Positions 18,768-29,052 of a stretch of 64,000 nt of DNA are shown here, piece after piece; the stretch's first letter is position 1; each line of letters begins with the position of its first letter. Where the stretch lies: the NCBI RefSeq assembly GCF_029504655.1, contig NZ_JAQFIL010000001.1, positions 5,027,001-5,091,000 of the forward strand. The letters are read 5' to 3'. A program made the translations under genes and the position numbers. The DNA comes from Catalinimonas alkaloidigena (GTDB lineage Bacteria; Bacteroidota; Bacteroidia; Cytophagales; Cyclobacteriaceae). The notes beneath the pieces are model-generated. The model saw only the letters and a list, made by a program, of their open reading frames with translations, was not told the origin of the DNA and ran no database searches.

Positions 18768-21700
18768 TCAGAAGCTTACGTTCAGGCCCAGTGAATATAC
18801 CTTAGCCGATGGGTAAGGAGAATGCGCCACTCCACGACGAGCTGCATTACTTGCTCCGCCATTGTAGTTCTCCGGATCAAACACCGGACTGTCAGAGATT
18901 GTAAACAAGTTTTGCCCGTTGAAATACGCTCTGACTGAGCCTAAACCAATTGTTTCAAGCAAAGAAGGAGAAAAAGTATAGCCTAAGGTTACACTCTTAA
19001 GCCTTACAAAAGAACCATCTACGATCCAGTAACTGGAAGGCTGTTTTTCGTAACCATCCAGGTTGACAGTAAGCTTATAGTGATAACCATCCCCCGGCTC
19101 TTCTGCTGACCTCCAGCGGTTTGTCATAGCCTCGTAGTAATTACGACCTTCATGGTACTGCATGGAGCGGTGAATGTTATTGTCAAACACTTCATTACCA
19201 TGCACGCCCTGAAACAGGAAGCTGAAATCAAAGTTTTTATAGTTAAATGTGTTGGTCATTCCCCAGGTAAAGTCCGGGGCAGCATTACCAATAATGGTTC
19301 TGTCATCTGCATTAAAAACACCATCCTGATTTACGTCTACATATCTTCCATCTCCCGCTACCGCTGTCTCGTAAGCAGCAGGATCAGCTTCCACTTCCGC
19401 TTCGTTCATATAGACTCCATCATATTTATATCCATAAAAGCTAAAGATAGGCTCGCCTATCTGGTTGATAGATTGCATACCAAAACCTGCGTTAAGAATC
19501 AAAGGGGCATCATCTGGTCCTAAATCCACTATCTCATTCCGATTCATGGAGTAATTGAGTTGGGTAGTCCATTTCAGGTCACCGGTAAGATTACGCGTCA
19601 CTAAACTTAGCTCTAAGCCTTTGTTTTGTAGCTTACCTATATTCTTAAAAATACTGGTAAATCCGGTGACTGAAGGTACGGGTACATCCAGTAACAAACC
19701 ATCAGAACGAGTGGTATAGACGTTACTTTCCAGCACTATTCTGTTGTTCAGGATACCGATGTCCAAACCTAAATTAAGTTGTCTGGAACGTTCCCAGCCC
19801 AACTCAGGATTGGTAAAGCCTGAAGGATAAAAAGAGGATTCCAGTGAATTGCCAAAAGCAACTCTGGCCTGGTTTAAAGCAGAAATCCATCGGTAGTCGG
19901 CAAACTGATCGTTTCCGGTAAAACCATAACTAGCCCGTAGCTTTAAGTTGCTGATGACATCCAAACTACTCATGAAACTTTCGTCAGAGACGAACCAGCC
20001 CGCTGAAACTGAAGGGAAGTAGCCCCATTTCTTATCAGGACCAAAACGGGAAGAGCCATCCCTTCTGATACTGGCCGCCAGCAGGTATTTTCCTTTATAA
20101 TTATAGTTTACCCGGGAGAAATAAGAGATCAAAGTTCGCTCAGTAGCCTGATCATCGGCGCGGGCAACAGTGGCTCCTGCGCTGAGATAGGGTATCAGGT
20201 CATTATTATAGCCGCGTCTTTCAGCGATAGATCTGTAAAAGTCATCTTTAAGATACTCCTGCCCCAAGAGTACCGTCAGATTATGATCACCGAAGCTTTT
20301 GTTGTAGTTCAGCAGATTTTGAACATTATAGTTGATTGTCCTGTCCATACCTACAGTCATTACACCTTCGGTCTGCACATTAGGCCCCATCGTATGATCA
20401 CGGGTAGCATAATGGGTATCATCTATACGCTGGTAATATAAATTTAACGTTGACCTGAAATTCAGGCTGGGGAAAATATCTACCTGTCCGAAGATGTTAC
20501 CCAGCCCATTAAAACGCCTGTGTTGGATATCATCCTTAATTCTGTACAGTGGATGACCGTTGAAAGCTCTGAACAGAATCGCATCATAACTGCCAAAGCC
20601 TTCTACAGAATTAGGCTCCCCCAGATAACCGTTGTCAGCATATACAGGGTAGATTGAGGGATATTGTACTGCCCATTCTACCGTTCTGTTGTAAGGTTCA
20701 TTTTCGTGATCGTAGGTTGCGTTCAGCATACCTCCCAATTCCGCCCAGTCGTTTACTTTTGAAGAAATTTTAAAGTTTAGTGAATACTTATTATAGTCAG
20801 AAGCAATGACAATACCCTCCTGCTTAACATATCCACCGGACACCCGATAATTCATTTTCTCCCCTCCCCCGGATACATTCAGGTCAACTTTATGCATAGG
20901 GGCTACTCTGAAAATCAAGTCCTGCCAGTCGGTATTGGGAAGTGACTCAGGATTTTCCAGCTCTTCAGGCCAGGTATATTTGTACTGACCACGTGCCTCA
21001 ATGGTGTTTGGCGCGTTGGGATCTCCTCCGGTTTCAATCCATCCGTTTTGGGCAGCATCAATAGAAGCCTGCGCATACTCATAGGAATCCATCACATCTA
21101 TGGTGTTAATTACCTCCTGAATACTATACGAATAATTCACCCCAATTTTTGGCTTACCGGCTTTTCCGCTAAGGGTAGTAACGAGTACTACGCCATTCGC
21201 CCCCCTTGAGCCGTAGATGGAAGCAGAGGCTGCGTCTTTTAGAATTTCTATGGATGCAATATCCGCAGGGTTAAGCATATTCATGTCATAATTGGGTAAA
21301 GGAATGCCATCTACCACAATTAGAGGAGAGCTGTTGGCCGAGATGGAGTTAATCCCCCTGATCTGGATGGAAGAAGAACTGCCGGGCCTGCCATTTCCAT
21401 TCACCACCTGTACGCCGGGCAGCTTACCGTACATGGCTTGCCCCATCTCAACCATAGGACGGCTTTGCAGGTCAATATCCATATCTACCGTGCCTTGCGC
21501 GCCCGATATGTTTGCCTTCTGCTGGGTACCATAGCCCACGACCACCACTTCTTCCAGTGACTTCACATCTGGACTTAAGGTTATATTGATGGTGGTTCTG
21601 CCACTAATCTCCACTTCTTGTGAGAGGTAGCCGATGGAAGAAAATACCAGGGTGGAAATGTTATCATCCAGCGTCAGCCGATAGCTCCCGTCAATTCCTG

Positions 21701-22001
21701 TTACCGTACCCATCGTCGTGCCCTTGCCTAATACATTGACGCCAGGCAGTGGCTCTCCTGATTCTCCATCTGTCACCTTTCCACTGATGGTCTGTTCAAG
21801 GGCTTGTGAATAATGATCAAGTGAAGGTGAATGTGTTACTGTAAAAGTTACAGCCTCCTGATTATCTCCCTTCTTAAGATCAAGATAGGCCAGTTGGCTG
21901 CCGGAGCCCACACTTTGCGATAATGCCTGACCTGCCAGAGGAATCAATAAAATAATGGATGCCAACAACATGCTGCGGCATAGTTTTAAGAGTAGTTTCA
22001 T
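18768..22001 (-). CDS. SusC/RagA-family TonB-dependent transporter without STN domain (1077 aa)
   Basis: This is a SusC-type importer. A signal peptide and a non-conserved stretch (about 30-68) lead straight into the carboxypeptidase-regulatory-like domain (about 71-140, S-G-K-V-T-D-G-E-S-G-E-P-L-P-G-V), then E-E-V-V-V-V-G-Y-G-T-Q, plug and beta-barrel. The STN signalling domain seen in the other three SusC proteins of this window is absent, which explains its shorter length, and there is no sigma/anti-sigma pair beside it. It is therefore probably expressed under the control of another regulator of the locus. SusD follows after 25 bp; a sulfatase lies 155 bp upstream. Confidence 0.96.
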   Translation of the reverse strand: MKLLLKLCRSMLLASIILLIPLAGQALSQSVGSGSQLAYLDLKKGDNQEAVTFTVTHSPSLDHYSQALEQTISGKVTDGESGEPLPGVNVLGKGTTMGTVTGIDGSYRLTLDDNISTLVFSSIGYLSQEVEISGRTTINITLSPDVKSLEEVVVVGYGTQQKANISGAQGTVDMDIDLQSRPMVEMGQAMYGKLPGVQVVNGNGRPGSSSSIQIRGINSISANSSPLIVVDGIPLPNYDMNMLNPADIASIEILKDAASASIYGSRGANGVVLVTTLSGKAGKPKIGVNYSYSIQEVINTIDVMDSYEYAQASIDAAQNGWIETGGDPNAPNTIEARGQYKYTWPEELENPESLPNTDWQDLIFRVAPMHKVDLNVSGGGEKMNYRVSGGYVKQEGIVIASDYNKYSLNFKISSKVNDWAELGGMLNATYDHENEPYNRTVEWAVQYPSIYPVYADNGYLGEPNSVEGFGSYDAILFRAFNGHPLYRIKDDIQHRRFNGLGNIFGQVDIFPSLNFRSTLNLYYQRIDDTHYATRDHTMGPNVQTEGVMTVGMDRTINYNVQNLLNYNKSFGDHNLTVLLGQEYLKDDFYRSIAERRGYNNDLIPYLSAGATVARADDQATERTLISYFSRVNYNYKGKYLLAASIRRDGSSRFGPDKKWGYFPSVSAGWFVSDESFMSSLDVISNLKLRASYGFTGNDQFADYRWISALNQARVAFGNSLESSFYPSGFTNPELGWERSRQLNLGLDIGILNNRIVLESNVYTTRSDGLLLDVPVPSVTGFTSIFKNIGKLQNKGLELSLVTRNLTGDLKWTTQLNYSMNRNEIVDLGPDDAPLILNAGFGMQSINQIGEPIFSFYGYKYDGVYMNEAEVEADPAAYETAVAGDGRYVDVNQDGVFNADDRTIIGNAAPDFTWGMTNTFNYKNFDFSFLFQGVHGNEVFDNNIHRSMQYHEGRNYYEAMTNRWRSAEEPGDGYHYKLTVNLDGYEKQPSSYWIVDGSFVRLKSVTLGYTFSPSLLETIGLGSVRAYFNGQNLFTISDSPVFDPENYNGGASNAARRGVAHSPYPSAKVYSLGLNVSF

Positions 22002-22156
22002 AGGTTATTAAAATTAAGTAGTGAAAAAATTTTGTCTAAAAAGTCACCTTTCTGTGATGATTATTTCTCTTTAAATTCTATGGTATTTTTGATAAAACTT
22101 CGGTTTACTTATCAAGTAGTAGATATTTAAAGAAGCGACATAAATATGTCTCTGAT

Positions 22157-23770
22157 CTACTCTCTCACACCCACCTCCTGTGCCCAGTTTTGATATTCAG
22201 AGGCAAGCGATTCTGTGACGTCTACATATTCACTGCTCACATCCTGTAACTCTGTAGGGTCTTTTTCCATGTCATATAAGCTCCATTGGTTATCCGATGC
22301 ATTCGTCACAATCTTCCATTTGCCTTTTCGTAATGCCTGATGGCCAAAGTGCTCCCAATACAATGCCCTTTCCTGATCCAGAGTGCCGCCGGTAAATACA
22401 GGCTTCAGGCTCTCCCCTTGTAGTGGTTTTATGGGTCTGCCCTGATAAGTTTGAGGGTAATTCGTTCCGGCTACATCCAGGCAGGTAGCCATAATATCTA
22501 TGACATGGGCATAATCATTGACGATACCTTTAGTTTTGATGCCTGCCGGCCAATGTGCGATAAATGGTGTAGCAATACCGCCTTCATTTGTCCACTGCTT
22601 GTATCTTCTGAAAGGTGTATTGGAGGCAATGGCCCAGGGTTTCTGGTAAGCTACATACGAGCCAGGGTAACCAATTTCAACTGTAGGATCATTAAGTTTT
22701 CTTCCACTGATTTCTTCCACGCAACCTCCGTTGTCAGACAGAAATAGAATCAGCGTATTTTCCCAGGCATCATTTTGTTTTAAGGTGTTAAAGACTTTGC
22801 CAATACCCTGGTCCATACGGTCTATTATCGCAGCATACACTGCCATGCGCTTTGCCCAGTCTTCTTTATTTTCCGCATCTTCCCAGGCCTCTACGTCCTC
22901 TTCACGGGGCGATAAGGCATAGGTAGAATCTATGATGCCCAAATCCAGCATTTTCTGATAACGAACCGTTCTTAATGAATCCCAGCCCAAGTCATATTTA
23001 CCTTCATACTTCTGTATATCCTCAGGCAAAGCATGCAGCGGCCAGTGGGGAGCGGTGTAGGCAAGGTACATCAAGAAAGGCTGCTCCTTCTTCTGTTGAA
23101 AATGATTATCCAGAAAATCCACTGCATAATTGGAAAAGGCATCCGTCATATAAAAATTATCCGCGGGGGGTGCCCAGGGCTGGTCATCCAGTGCCATTTG
23201 TCTTATTCTGGGCTGCACTTTGATGATCTCAAAATAGCTGCTACCTCCGCTGATCAGCCCAAAATAACGCTCAAAGCCCCGTTGAAGCGGCCAGTGCTCG
23301 GGCTTCTCTCCTACGTGCCACTTTCCGGACATATAGGTAGCATAGCCTGCCTCTCCCAATGCCTCGGCAATGGTCATTGAGCTGTCATTCAGGAAACCCT
23401 GATAAGGTCCGGGTTCAGGCTCACTATTCAGACTGGTGACCATCGCTCCGATTCCAGCCTCATGAGGATACAAGCCAGTGAGTAATGAAGCACGGGTAGG
23501 ACAGCAGCGGGCAGCATTATAAAACTGTCGGAAGCGAATACCCTTATCAGCAATTTCATCCAGATTGGGTGTAGCGATCTCGCTACCATAACTTCCGATA
23601 TCAGAATAACCCATATCATCGGCCATGATGATTAAAATGTTGGGTTTAGCGCTGGCTAGTGTGCTTTGAGTTTCTTTGGGCTGTTCAGCACAGGCGCTTA
23701 CTAACAAAGCAGCACTTCCCAATAAAGTAAGTAGGTTACTACTTTTCTTGAATATATCAGTGTATCTCAT
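22157..23770 (-). CDS. Arylsulfatase-type S1 sulfatase, lipoprotein (537 aa)
   Basis: This sulfatase has the metal motif D51-D52-M-G-Y-S-D and the formylglycine motif C89-C90-P-T-R93-A, where the first cysteine is the one expected to be oxidised. The double cysteine with T instead of S is typical of a separate arylsulfatase subgroup that also has a long insert after Y-L-A-Y-T-A-P-H-W-P-L-H. L-S-D-N-G-G-C is the next metal segment, and the W-H-V-G-E segment is intact. The signal peptide ends in a lipobox (L-V-S-A-C27). It follows a terminator (23805-23844) and lies alone between two SusC/SusD pairs, so it is probably transcribed with the SusC gene downstream. Confidence 0.95.
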   Translation of the reverse strand: MRYTDIFKKSSNLLTLLGSAALLVSACAEQPKETQSTLASAKPNILIIMADDMGYSDIGSYGSEIATPNLDEIADKGIRFRQFYNAARCCPTRASLLTGLYPHEAGIGAMVTSLNSEPEPGPYQGFLNDSSMTIAEALGEAGYATYMSGKWHVGEKPEHWPLQRGFERYFGLISGGSSYFEIIKVQPRIRQMALDDQPWAPPADNFYMTDAFSNYAVDFLDNHFQQKKEQPFLMYLAYTAPHWPLHALPEDIQKYEGKYDLGWDSLRTVRYQKMLDLGIIDSTYALSPREEDVEAWEDAENKEDWAKRMAVYAAIIDRMDQGIGKVFNTLKQNDAWENTLILFLSDNGGCVEEISGRKLNDPTVEIGYPGSYVAYQKPWAIASNTPFRRYKQWTNEGGIATPFIAHWPAGIKTKGIVNDYAHVIDIMATCLDVAGTNYPQTYQGRPIKPLQGESLKPVFTGGTLDQERALYWEHFGHQALRKGKWKIVTNASDNQWSLYDMEKDPTELQDVSSEYVDVTESLASEYQNWAQEVGVRE

Positions 23771-23804
23771 AGGCAGCTAGACTCTGTCTGTGGCTTGAGC
23801 GAAT

Positions 23805-23844
23805 ACAGAAAAAAAGATAAGCCTGCGTGCCGCAAGCTTATCTT
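23805..23844 (-). terminator. Intrinsic terminator after SusD 23852-25492
   Basis: A 9-bp stem (23814-23822 with 23836-23844, A-A-G-A-T-A-A-G-C and its complement) contains a smaller inner stem T-G-C-G/C-G-C-A. On the minus strand it is followed by six T residues and more T-rich sequence. It starts 8 bp beyond the SusD stop codon, the same position as the terminator at 17228-17276. Confidence 0.83.
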
Positions 23845-23851
23845 CATATCA

Positions 23852-25492
23852 TCAATATCCTTCATTCTGTGAAAAATCGCCGGGATTGCTTACCCTGTCA
23901 ATCTGGGTTTGCGGAATAGGCCTTACCAGATGCATTTCCTGTATGTTGGGCGCGGCATCCAGGTTGTACTCTCTCACCCTTTCCAGCAAAGTTCCGGTAC
24001 GCTTGAGATCGTACCAGCGGTGCTTTTCCCCTACAAGCTCCCTTGCTCTTTCGTCAAGAATAAAGGCAAGGTCTATATCACTGGCTGACACTTGCATCTC
24101 TGCTTCTTTGCCTGGAATAGCGGCCCTGCTTCTGATCACGTTGATATAATCAGCGGCGACCTGGTTTTTATTTTGCCTCCAGGCTGCTTCGGCAGCGATC
24201 AGATACATCTCAGCCAGCCTGATCACAGGAAAATCTCTACGACCGTCAGTGGCATTGACACTGGTTCTTAAGGGGTCCATGTACTTGAGCAAAGAAGGGT
24301 AATTTCTCCTCTGGTTTGTACCAATTTCCCAGGGAGCGGTAATATCTCCTATCCAGTTGTCATTGAAATCAAACAGCCAGTAAGGAGCTGTCTCTTGTAC
24401 TTCGTCGGGTACAGGGTACATAACGATTTTGATAGCAGTATCGCCGGGGTTCACCACATGACCATTGATCTCTGCTGACTTGTCTGCGAGCCAGGCTGTC
24501 CTGAACGAGCCATCCCAGCGGGCATCCATAGAGCGATCGTATAATTTGAGCAGATAATTCGTGGGTAAGAATCTTTGCCAGGGTCTACCATATATTACGT
24601 TCCTGGTCATGGCAGGATTAAAGGTATAATCAAATATAAAGAAAAGGTGTCCCCAGTTACCCCCGTCATTGGTGAGTGGGTCACCGGTGTACTGAATAGA
24701 CCAGACAATTTCACTGTTGACATCATTGCCTATGTCCCAAAGCTCTGCGTAGGGAGTTACCAGTTCAAAATCATATTCATTGATCACTTTGCTGGCCAGC
24801 GTTTCTGCTTCAGACCAGTTTCCTAGCGTAAGATGGACTCTTGCTAACAGGGCTTCCGCAGCGGCTTTGTTAATTCTTCCGTATTCAAAGGCCTCCACCG
24901 GCAGATTGTCCACAGCGTATTGGAGGTCAGGTACGATACCTTCCTGATAAATCGTGCCTACATCCGTGCGGTTGGCTTCGGTCTCTACCCCTACGGTTTC
25001 TTCCAGGCTAAAGTGTACCGGGCCAAACTGCTGCACCAAATGGAAGTAGTATAAAGCGCGAATAAAACGGGCTTCACCTATGATCCTTGCTTTTTGTGTT
25101 TCACTTATTTCGCTTACCTCCGGAGTTCTATTTACCACTGTATTGGCTTGATTAATACCAATATAAAACTGATTCCAAACGGTAGTAATCATGCCATTGG
25201 TACCTAACAGATTGGCAGAATAATTATTGATATCAGGAGCATTGGCTACGCCCCCAAAACCGTTGGTAAAGATATCGGTGCCAGTGACAGTGAGGAAAAA
25301 GCCTTCCTGTCTTCCGTAGAACCTTCTTAAAGGCGTATAGGCTGCCCTAAGTCCATCTTCTATTCCCTGAGCACTGTTGTAATACCCATCAGCTGTCGCA
25401 AGGCTTACCGGGTCTTCTATTATCACATCTTCACAGGCAAAATTAAAAACCAGTGACAGGCTAAGCAGAAATGTTTTATATATATTTTTCAT
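23852..25492 (-). CDS. SusD/RagB-family glycan-binding lipoprotein (546 aa)
   Basis: This is a SusD-type lipoprotein with a signal peptide ending in N-F-A-C. The conserved G-E-A-R-F-I-R-A-L-Y-Y-F-H-L-V-Q-Q-F-G-P-V segment and the C-terminal L-D-E-R-A-R-E-L-V-G-E-K-H-R-W-Y-D-L-K-R-T-G block place it clearly in the family. The protein ends N-P-G-D-F-S-Q-N-E-G-Y, the common SusD ending. It follows the SusC gene at 25511-28966 by 18 bp and is closed by the terminator at 23805-23844. Its sequence is quite different from the SusD at 29112-30818, although the SusC partners of the two are close relatives. Confidence 0.96.
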   Translation of the reverse strand: MKNIYKTFLLSLSLVFNFACEDVIIEDPVSLATADGYYNSAQGIEDGLRAAYTPLRRFYGRQEGFFLTVTGTDIFTNGFGGVANAPDINNYSANLLGTNGMITTVWNQFYIGINQANTVVNRTPEVSEISETQKARIIGEARFIRALYYFHLVQQFGPVHFSLEETVGVETEANRTDVGTIYQEGIVPDLQYAVDNLPVEAFEYGRINKAAAEALLARVHLTLGNWSEAETLASKVINEYDFELVTPYAELWDIGNDVNSEIVWSIQYTGDPLTNDGGNWGHLFFIFDYTFNPAMTRNVIYGRPWQRFLPTNYLLKLYDRSMDARWDGSFRTAWLADKSAEINGHVVNPGDTAIKIVMYPVPDEVQETAPYWLFDFNDNWIGDITAPWEIGTNQRRNYPSLLKYMDPLRTSVNATDGRRDFPVIRLAEMYLIAAEAAWRQNKNQVAADYINVIRSRAAIPGKEAEMQVSASDIDLAFILDERARELVGEKHRWYDLKRTGTLLERVREYNLDAAPNIQEMHLVRPIPQTQIDRVSNPGDFSQNEGY

Positions 25493-25510
25493 CGCTAAAA
25501 TAGCTTTAGG

Positions 25511-28500
25511 TTAAAACTTAAGGTTAATGCCAAAAATATAGGTCGCTGTTGTCAAGGGAGAGCCCGCGCCCACTATACCATTAGAAGTTTCAGGGTCCAC
25601 CCAGTCATATTCTGAGAGCGTTATCGCATTGTTCACAGTAGTATAAAGTCTTAAAGAGGATAAACCTACGCGGCTGATAAGCTCGTTCTGAAAATTATAG
25701 CCCAGTGTAATATTTTTGATTTTGACAAAAGACCCATCAAAATACCTTACTGCATCCGAATAGAGCGGAGCTTCACCCGCATCAGGTAAGGGAAATGCAT
25801 TGGTAGGGTTATTCACCGTCCAGTAATCCAGATTTAAGCTGTTGTACCTTCCCTGCCAGTTGTTTCCTCCCAGGTTATGGTAGTCACTGCGGAGCCACTG
25901 CCCCTGGCGGGCATAAATGAGAAAAGAGAGGTCAAAGCCTTTGTAGCTCAAGCGGTTGGTAATCCCCCCACTCCAGTCAGGCACATCAGAGCCCAGTATG
26001 GTTCTGTCATCCGCGTTAATGGTACCGTCCGGCTGATCGGTGAGTTCCCCGTTTTCATCCCTGCCATTCACATCCGCTATTTTGATATCGCCGGGAAACT
26101 GCCCTTGCTCTTCTGCCTCTACAGCTTCGTCGCTTTGCCATATGCCGCTCTGCTTAAAGCTGTAAAATACATTAATAGGCTCACCGATAAACCAGCGGTT
26201 TCCTACATCGTCATTTTGTCCGTCAAACAGCTCAACGATCTCTTCATTGTTAGAAAAAGCATTTAGGTTCACATCCCACCTGAAACCTTTATTGCTATTG
26301 ATCACATTGGCATTCAGGTTGAACTCCCAACCGCTGTTGCGGGTAGCTCCTATGTTTTGGAGGATAGAAGAAAAGCCGGAAGTAATGGGAATGAGCCTTT
26401 CCAGCAGGAGGTTTTCTGTATTTGTAATATAATATTCTATTGAACCGGTAATCCTGTCTTCCAGCAAGCCGTAGTCCAGTCCCAAATTGGTGGTGTTTTT
26501 TTTGGATATCTCCCAGCCAAGATCAGGATTAGAAATCAGATTCTGCCCATAGCCAAAGCCCTGATTTTCACCAAAGGCATAGATTGTACGTTCTAAGCCT
26601 CCCAGGGTCTGAAAAGGGTCTATGGATGTATTTCCTACTTCTCCATAGCCTGCCCTTAACTTAAGAAATGAAACAGAGGGAACAGAAAGAAAGTCTTCTT
26701 CGCTGATGATCCAGCCGGCGGAGACTGCCGGAAAAAAAGCCCATTTGTTACCTTCTGCCAGCCGAGAAGACCCATCCGCTCTACCGGTTAAGGTAAACAG
26801 GTATTTGTCTTTGAACCTATAGTTTACCCTTCCCATGTAGGACAAAAGCCCCCAATTGCCTAATGAGCTATTTATTCCGGTAATCGTAGCAGCACTTCCC
26901 AGATCACGAAATTCTGATTTTTCTATAGGGAGGTCCTGTGCGGCGGCCTGCGAGGTTTCAAATTCATTTTCCTGCACACTGAAAAGGCCTACCACATTAA
27001 GTGCATGCTCACCGAACTGCTTATCATAGCTCAGTATATTTTCCAGTGTATAAGCAAAATTAGTTTCGTTATTTACAGAAGCTGTATTGATACTACCGCC
27101 TAACGAACCATTATATCTCCCCCTTCTTTCAGAGCGATAATCAGGGCCGTAGTTCAAACGGTAAGATAAACCCTCAAGAATTTCGTATTCCGCATAGATA
27201 TTGGCAAAGACACGATAACTTTTGGTTTCATCTACATACTGCAATGGTTGATAATTCAACAGCGGGTGTGCCAATAAACCCTCTCTGGGATTGGGGTAAG
27301 GGTCAAATTCTCCATCTTCGCCATAAGGCTCAATCAAAGGTGAAAAACTCAGGGCAGCGTTATATGGTGCACTTGACATCTGGTTCCTCAGGTTTCTGGC
27401 TACCGTTGAGCTTAACCCAATTTTCAGCTTTTCTGAAAGGTTTGCCTCTATATTTGCCCGGAAGGCATAGCGGTTAAAGTCACTGTTCTGTATAATGCCT
27501 TCTTCATCGTAGTATGAGCCTGAGAGATAATAAGTAATATTTTCACTTCCTCCACTCACTGATACCTGATGGTCCTGCTGGGTGCCGTCCTGGAGCACCA
27601 ACCCTAACCAATCTGTGTCTACGCCATTTTGTAAATTTTCAATTTCCACATCACTAAAAAAAGTACCGTCCTGGCTGGCGTCGTTCGGATCTATGCCGCG
27701 CGATATCCGAGAGTACTCGGTAAATTGCCGGGCATTCATCAGGTTCAGGTTTTCTATCGGCTGCTTCACGCCATAGTATCCGTCATAGCTCACTACCGCT
27801 TTACCGGCCTGTCCCTTCTTTGTTGTAATCAGCACTACGCCATTGGCACCTCTGGAACCGTAGATTGCCACTGCACTCGCATCCTTGAGTACCTCCATAG
27901 ATGCGATATCGTTTGGGTTAAAATTATTGATGCCAGCGGTAGTAGGGATTCCATCAATGACATAGAGAGGCTCATTGCTGGCGTTTATAGAGCGGTTGCC
28001 GCGCACCCTGATCCGTACATCAGAGCCAGGAGAGCCGTTTGACTTCACAATATCCACCCCTGCTAATCTGCCTTGCGATTGCTCAAGCACATTACTTGCC
28101 GGGGTTTCTGCCAGCGATTCACTGGAAATAGAAGAAATAGCCCCTGTAAGATCACTTTTCTTTTGCGTTCCATAGCCCACGACCACAACTTCGGATAGTG
28201 ACTGAATATCGGGCATCAGAGTGAGGTTAATAGTATTACGCCCTCCGATAGTAACTTCTTCTGACTCGTAACCTATAGAAGAGAACACCAGTATGCTAAC
28301 ATCATCACTCACTGTAAGGCGATAGTTTCCATCCACGTCAGTTACAGTGCCCACTGTGGTACCCTTAGCCAGTACATTAACACCCGGAAGCGGTTGTCCA
28401 TTTTCGCCATCTGTTACGGTGCCAGCGATGTTTTGCTCTAAAACCTGTGAATAAAGATCAGGTGAAGGGGCCTTACCGGCCAACGCCAGTAAGCCAGCCT

Positions 28501-28966
28501 GCTCCTTATCTTGGCCGTAGGTCTGCCGATCAGATAGGTTTAGATTACTACGTTTCTGCTCAATCTTTTGAACTTTCTGTCTTTTCTCCTGCGGATAGAT
28601 GGCATAAGAAGCATCCTGAAATTTCCTGAAATCAAGTCCCAGGGGAGTAAGAAGAAATTGTAAACTGCTCTCCAGATCTTTTCTTTCCTCAATAGCCTTT
28701 GCTATTTTTTCGGTTACTTTCTTATTCCTTACTGTTTCACTGTCATAGTTAAACTCAGTATCAAATCTTTCAGCAAGTTTGGAAAGCACGAGGGAAAGCT
28801 CCTGCGCCTGCGCCTGATAAAGCTCTGCTTTTTGTTGGTGTGAGTCTGTGCGAATCAAAAGATCACTTGTGGCCAAAGTCTGGGCGTTTGCCTGCCGGTT
28901 TGTCAGGACACAAATAGCTATGCCTACCAGCAAAAATCCGGAACATGTGCGTAAGAATAGTTTCAT
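25511..28966 (-). CDS. SusC/RagA-family TonB-dependent transporter with STN domain (1151 aa)
   Basis: This SusC protein has a signal peptide (cleavage near A-N-A-Q), an STN domain (about 56-126, L-S-L-V-L-S-K-L-A-E-R-F), a carboxypeptidase-regulatory-like domain, the S-E-V-V-V-V-G-Y-G-T-Q segment, plug and barrel. The STN part and the leader are closely similar to those of the SusC at 30836-34264, so the two genes arose by duplication. Despite its STN domain it has no complete FecR/sigma pair; only a remnant of the fecR 3' end remains upstream (29053-29097). It may now depend on the FecR at 34350-35414. SusD follows after 18 bp. Confidence 0.97.
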   Translation of the reverse strand: MKLFLRTCSGFLLVGIAICVLTNRQANAQTLATSDLLIRTDSHQQKAELYQAQAQELSLVLSKLAERFDTEFNYDSETVRNKKVTEKIAKAIEERKDLESSLQFLLTPLGLDFRKFQDASYAIYPQEKRQKVQKIEQKRSNLNLSDRQTYGQDKEQAGLLALAGKAPSPDLYSQVLEQNIAGTVTDGENGQPLPGVNVLAKGTTVGTVTDVDGNYRLTVSDDVSILVFSSIGYESEEVTIGGRNTINLTLMPDIQSLSEVVVVGYGTQKKSDLTGAISSISSESLAETPASNVLEQSQGRLAGVDIVKSNGSPGSDVRIRVRGNRSINASNEPLYVIDGIPTTAGINNFNPNDIASMEVLKDASAVAIYGSRGANGVVLITTKKGQAGKAVVSYDGYYGVKQPIENLNLMNARQFTEYSRISRGIDPNDASQDGTFFSDVEIENLQNGVDTDWLGLVLQDGTQQDHQVSVSGGSENITYYLSGSYYDEEGIIQNSDFNRYAFRANIEANLSEKLKIGLSSTVARNLRNQMSSAPYNAALSFSPLIEPYGEDGEFDPYPNPREGLLAHPLLNYQPLQYVDETKSYRVFANIYAEYEILEGLSYRLNYGPDYRSERRGRYNGSLGGSINTASVNNETNFAYTLENILSYDKQFGEHALNVVGLFSVQENEFETSQAAAQDLPIEKSEFRDLGSAATITGINSSLGNWGLLSYMGRVNYRFKDKYLFTLTGRADGSSRLAEGNKWAFFPAVSAGWIISEEDFLSVPSVSFLKLRAGYGEVGNTSIDPFQTLGGLERTIYAFGENQGFGYGQNLISNPDLGWEISKKNTTNLGLDYGLLEDRITGSIEYYITNTENLLLERLIPITSGFSSILQNIGATRNSGWEFNLNANVINSNKGFRWDVNLNAFSNNEEIVELFDGQNDDVGNRWFIGEPINVFYSFKQSGIWQSDEAVEAEEQGQFPGDIKIADVNGRDENGELTDQPDGTINADDRTILGSDVPDWSGGITNRLSYKGFDLSFLIYARQGQWLRSDYHNLGGNNWQGRYNSLNLDYWTVNNPTNAFPLPDAGEAPLYSDAVRYFDGSFVKIKNITLGYNFQNELISRVGLSSLRLYTTVNNAITLSEYDWVDPETSNGIVGAGSPLTTATYIFGINLKF

Positions 28967-29052
28967 AAGTTGTTGTACTTTAGTAGTGAATTAATTTCAA
29001 AGAAGCCTTTCCTCAGGATTTACCATTTGCTAAGGAAGGGCTTCTGTTTGTT
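28967..29052 (-). promoter_or_regulatory. Conserved SusC leader with hairpin (copy 2)
   Basis: This leader contains a 13-bp stem (29001-29013 with 29033-29045, one G-T type mismatch) and is followed on the minus strand by T-T-G-A-A-A-T-T-A-A and a conserved C-A-A-C-T-T-ATG start. The same layout precedes the SusC at 30836-34264. It may act as a terminator/attenuator for the SusD transcript upstream, or as a 5' stabilising structure for the SusC message. Confidence 0.55.

Noticed and set aside
22002..22156. Second fecR remnant in front of the SusC gene 18768-22001
   Set aside because: A short E-I-I-I-T-E-R-stop reading exists but is preceded at once by an in-frame stop and shares no leader with the true copies.
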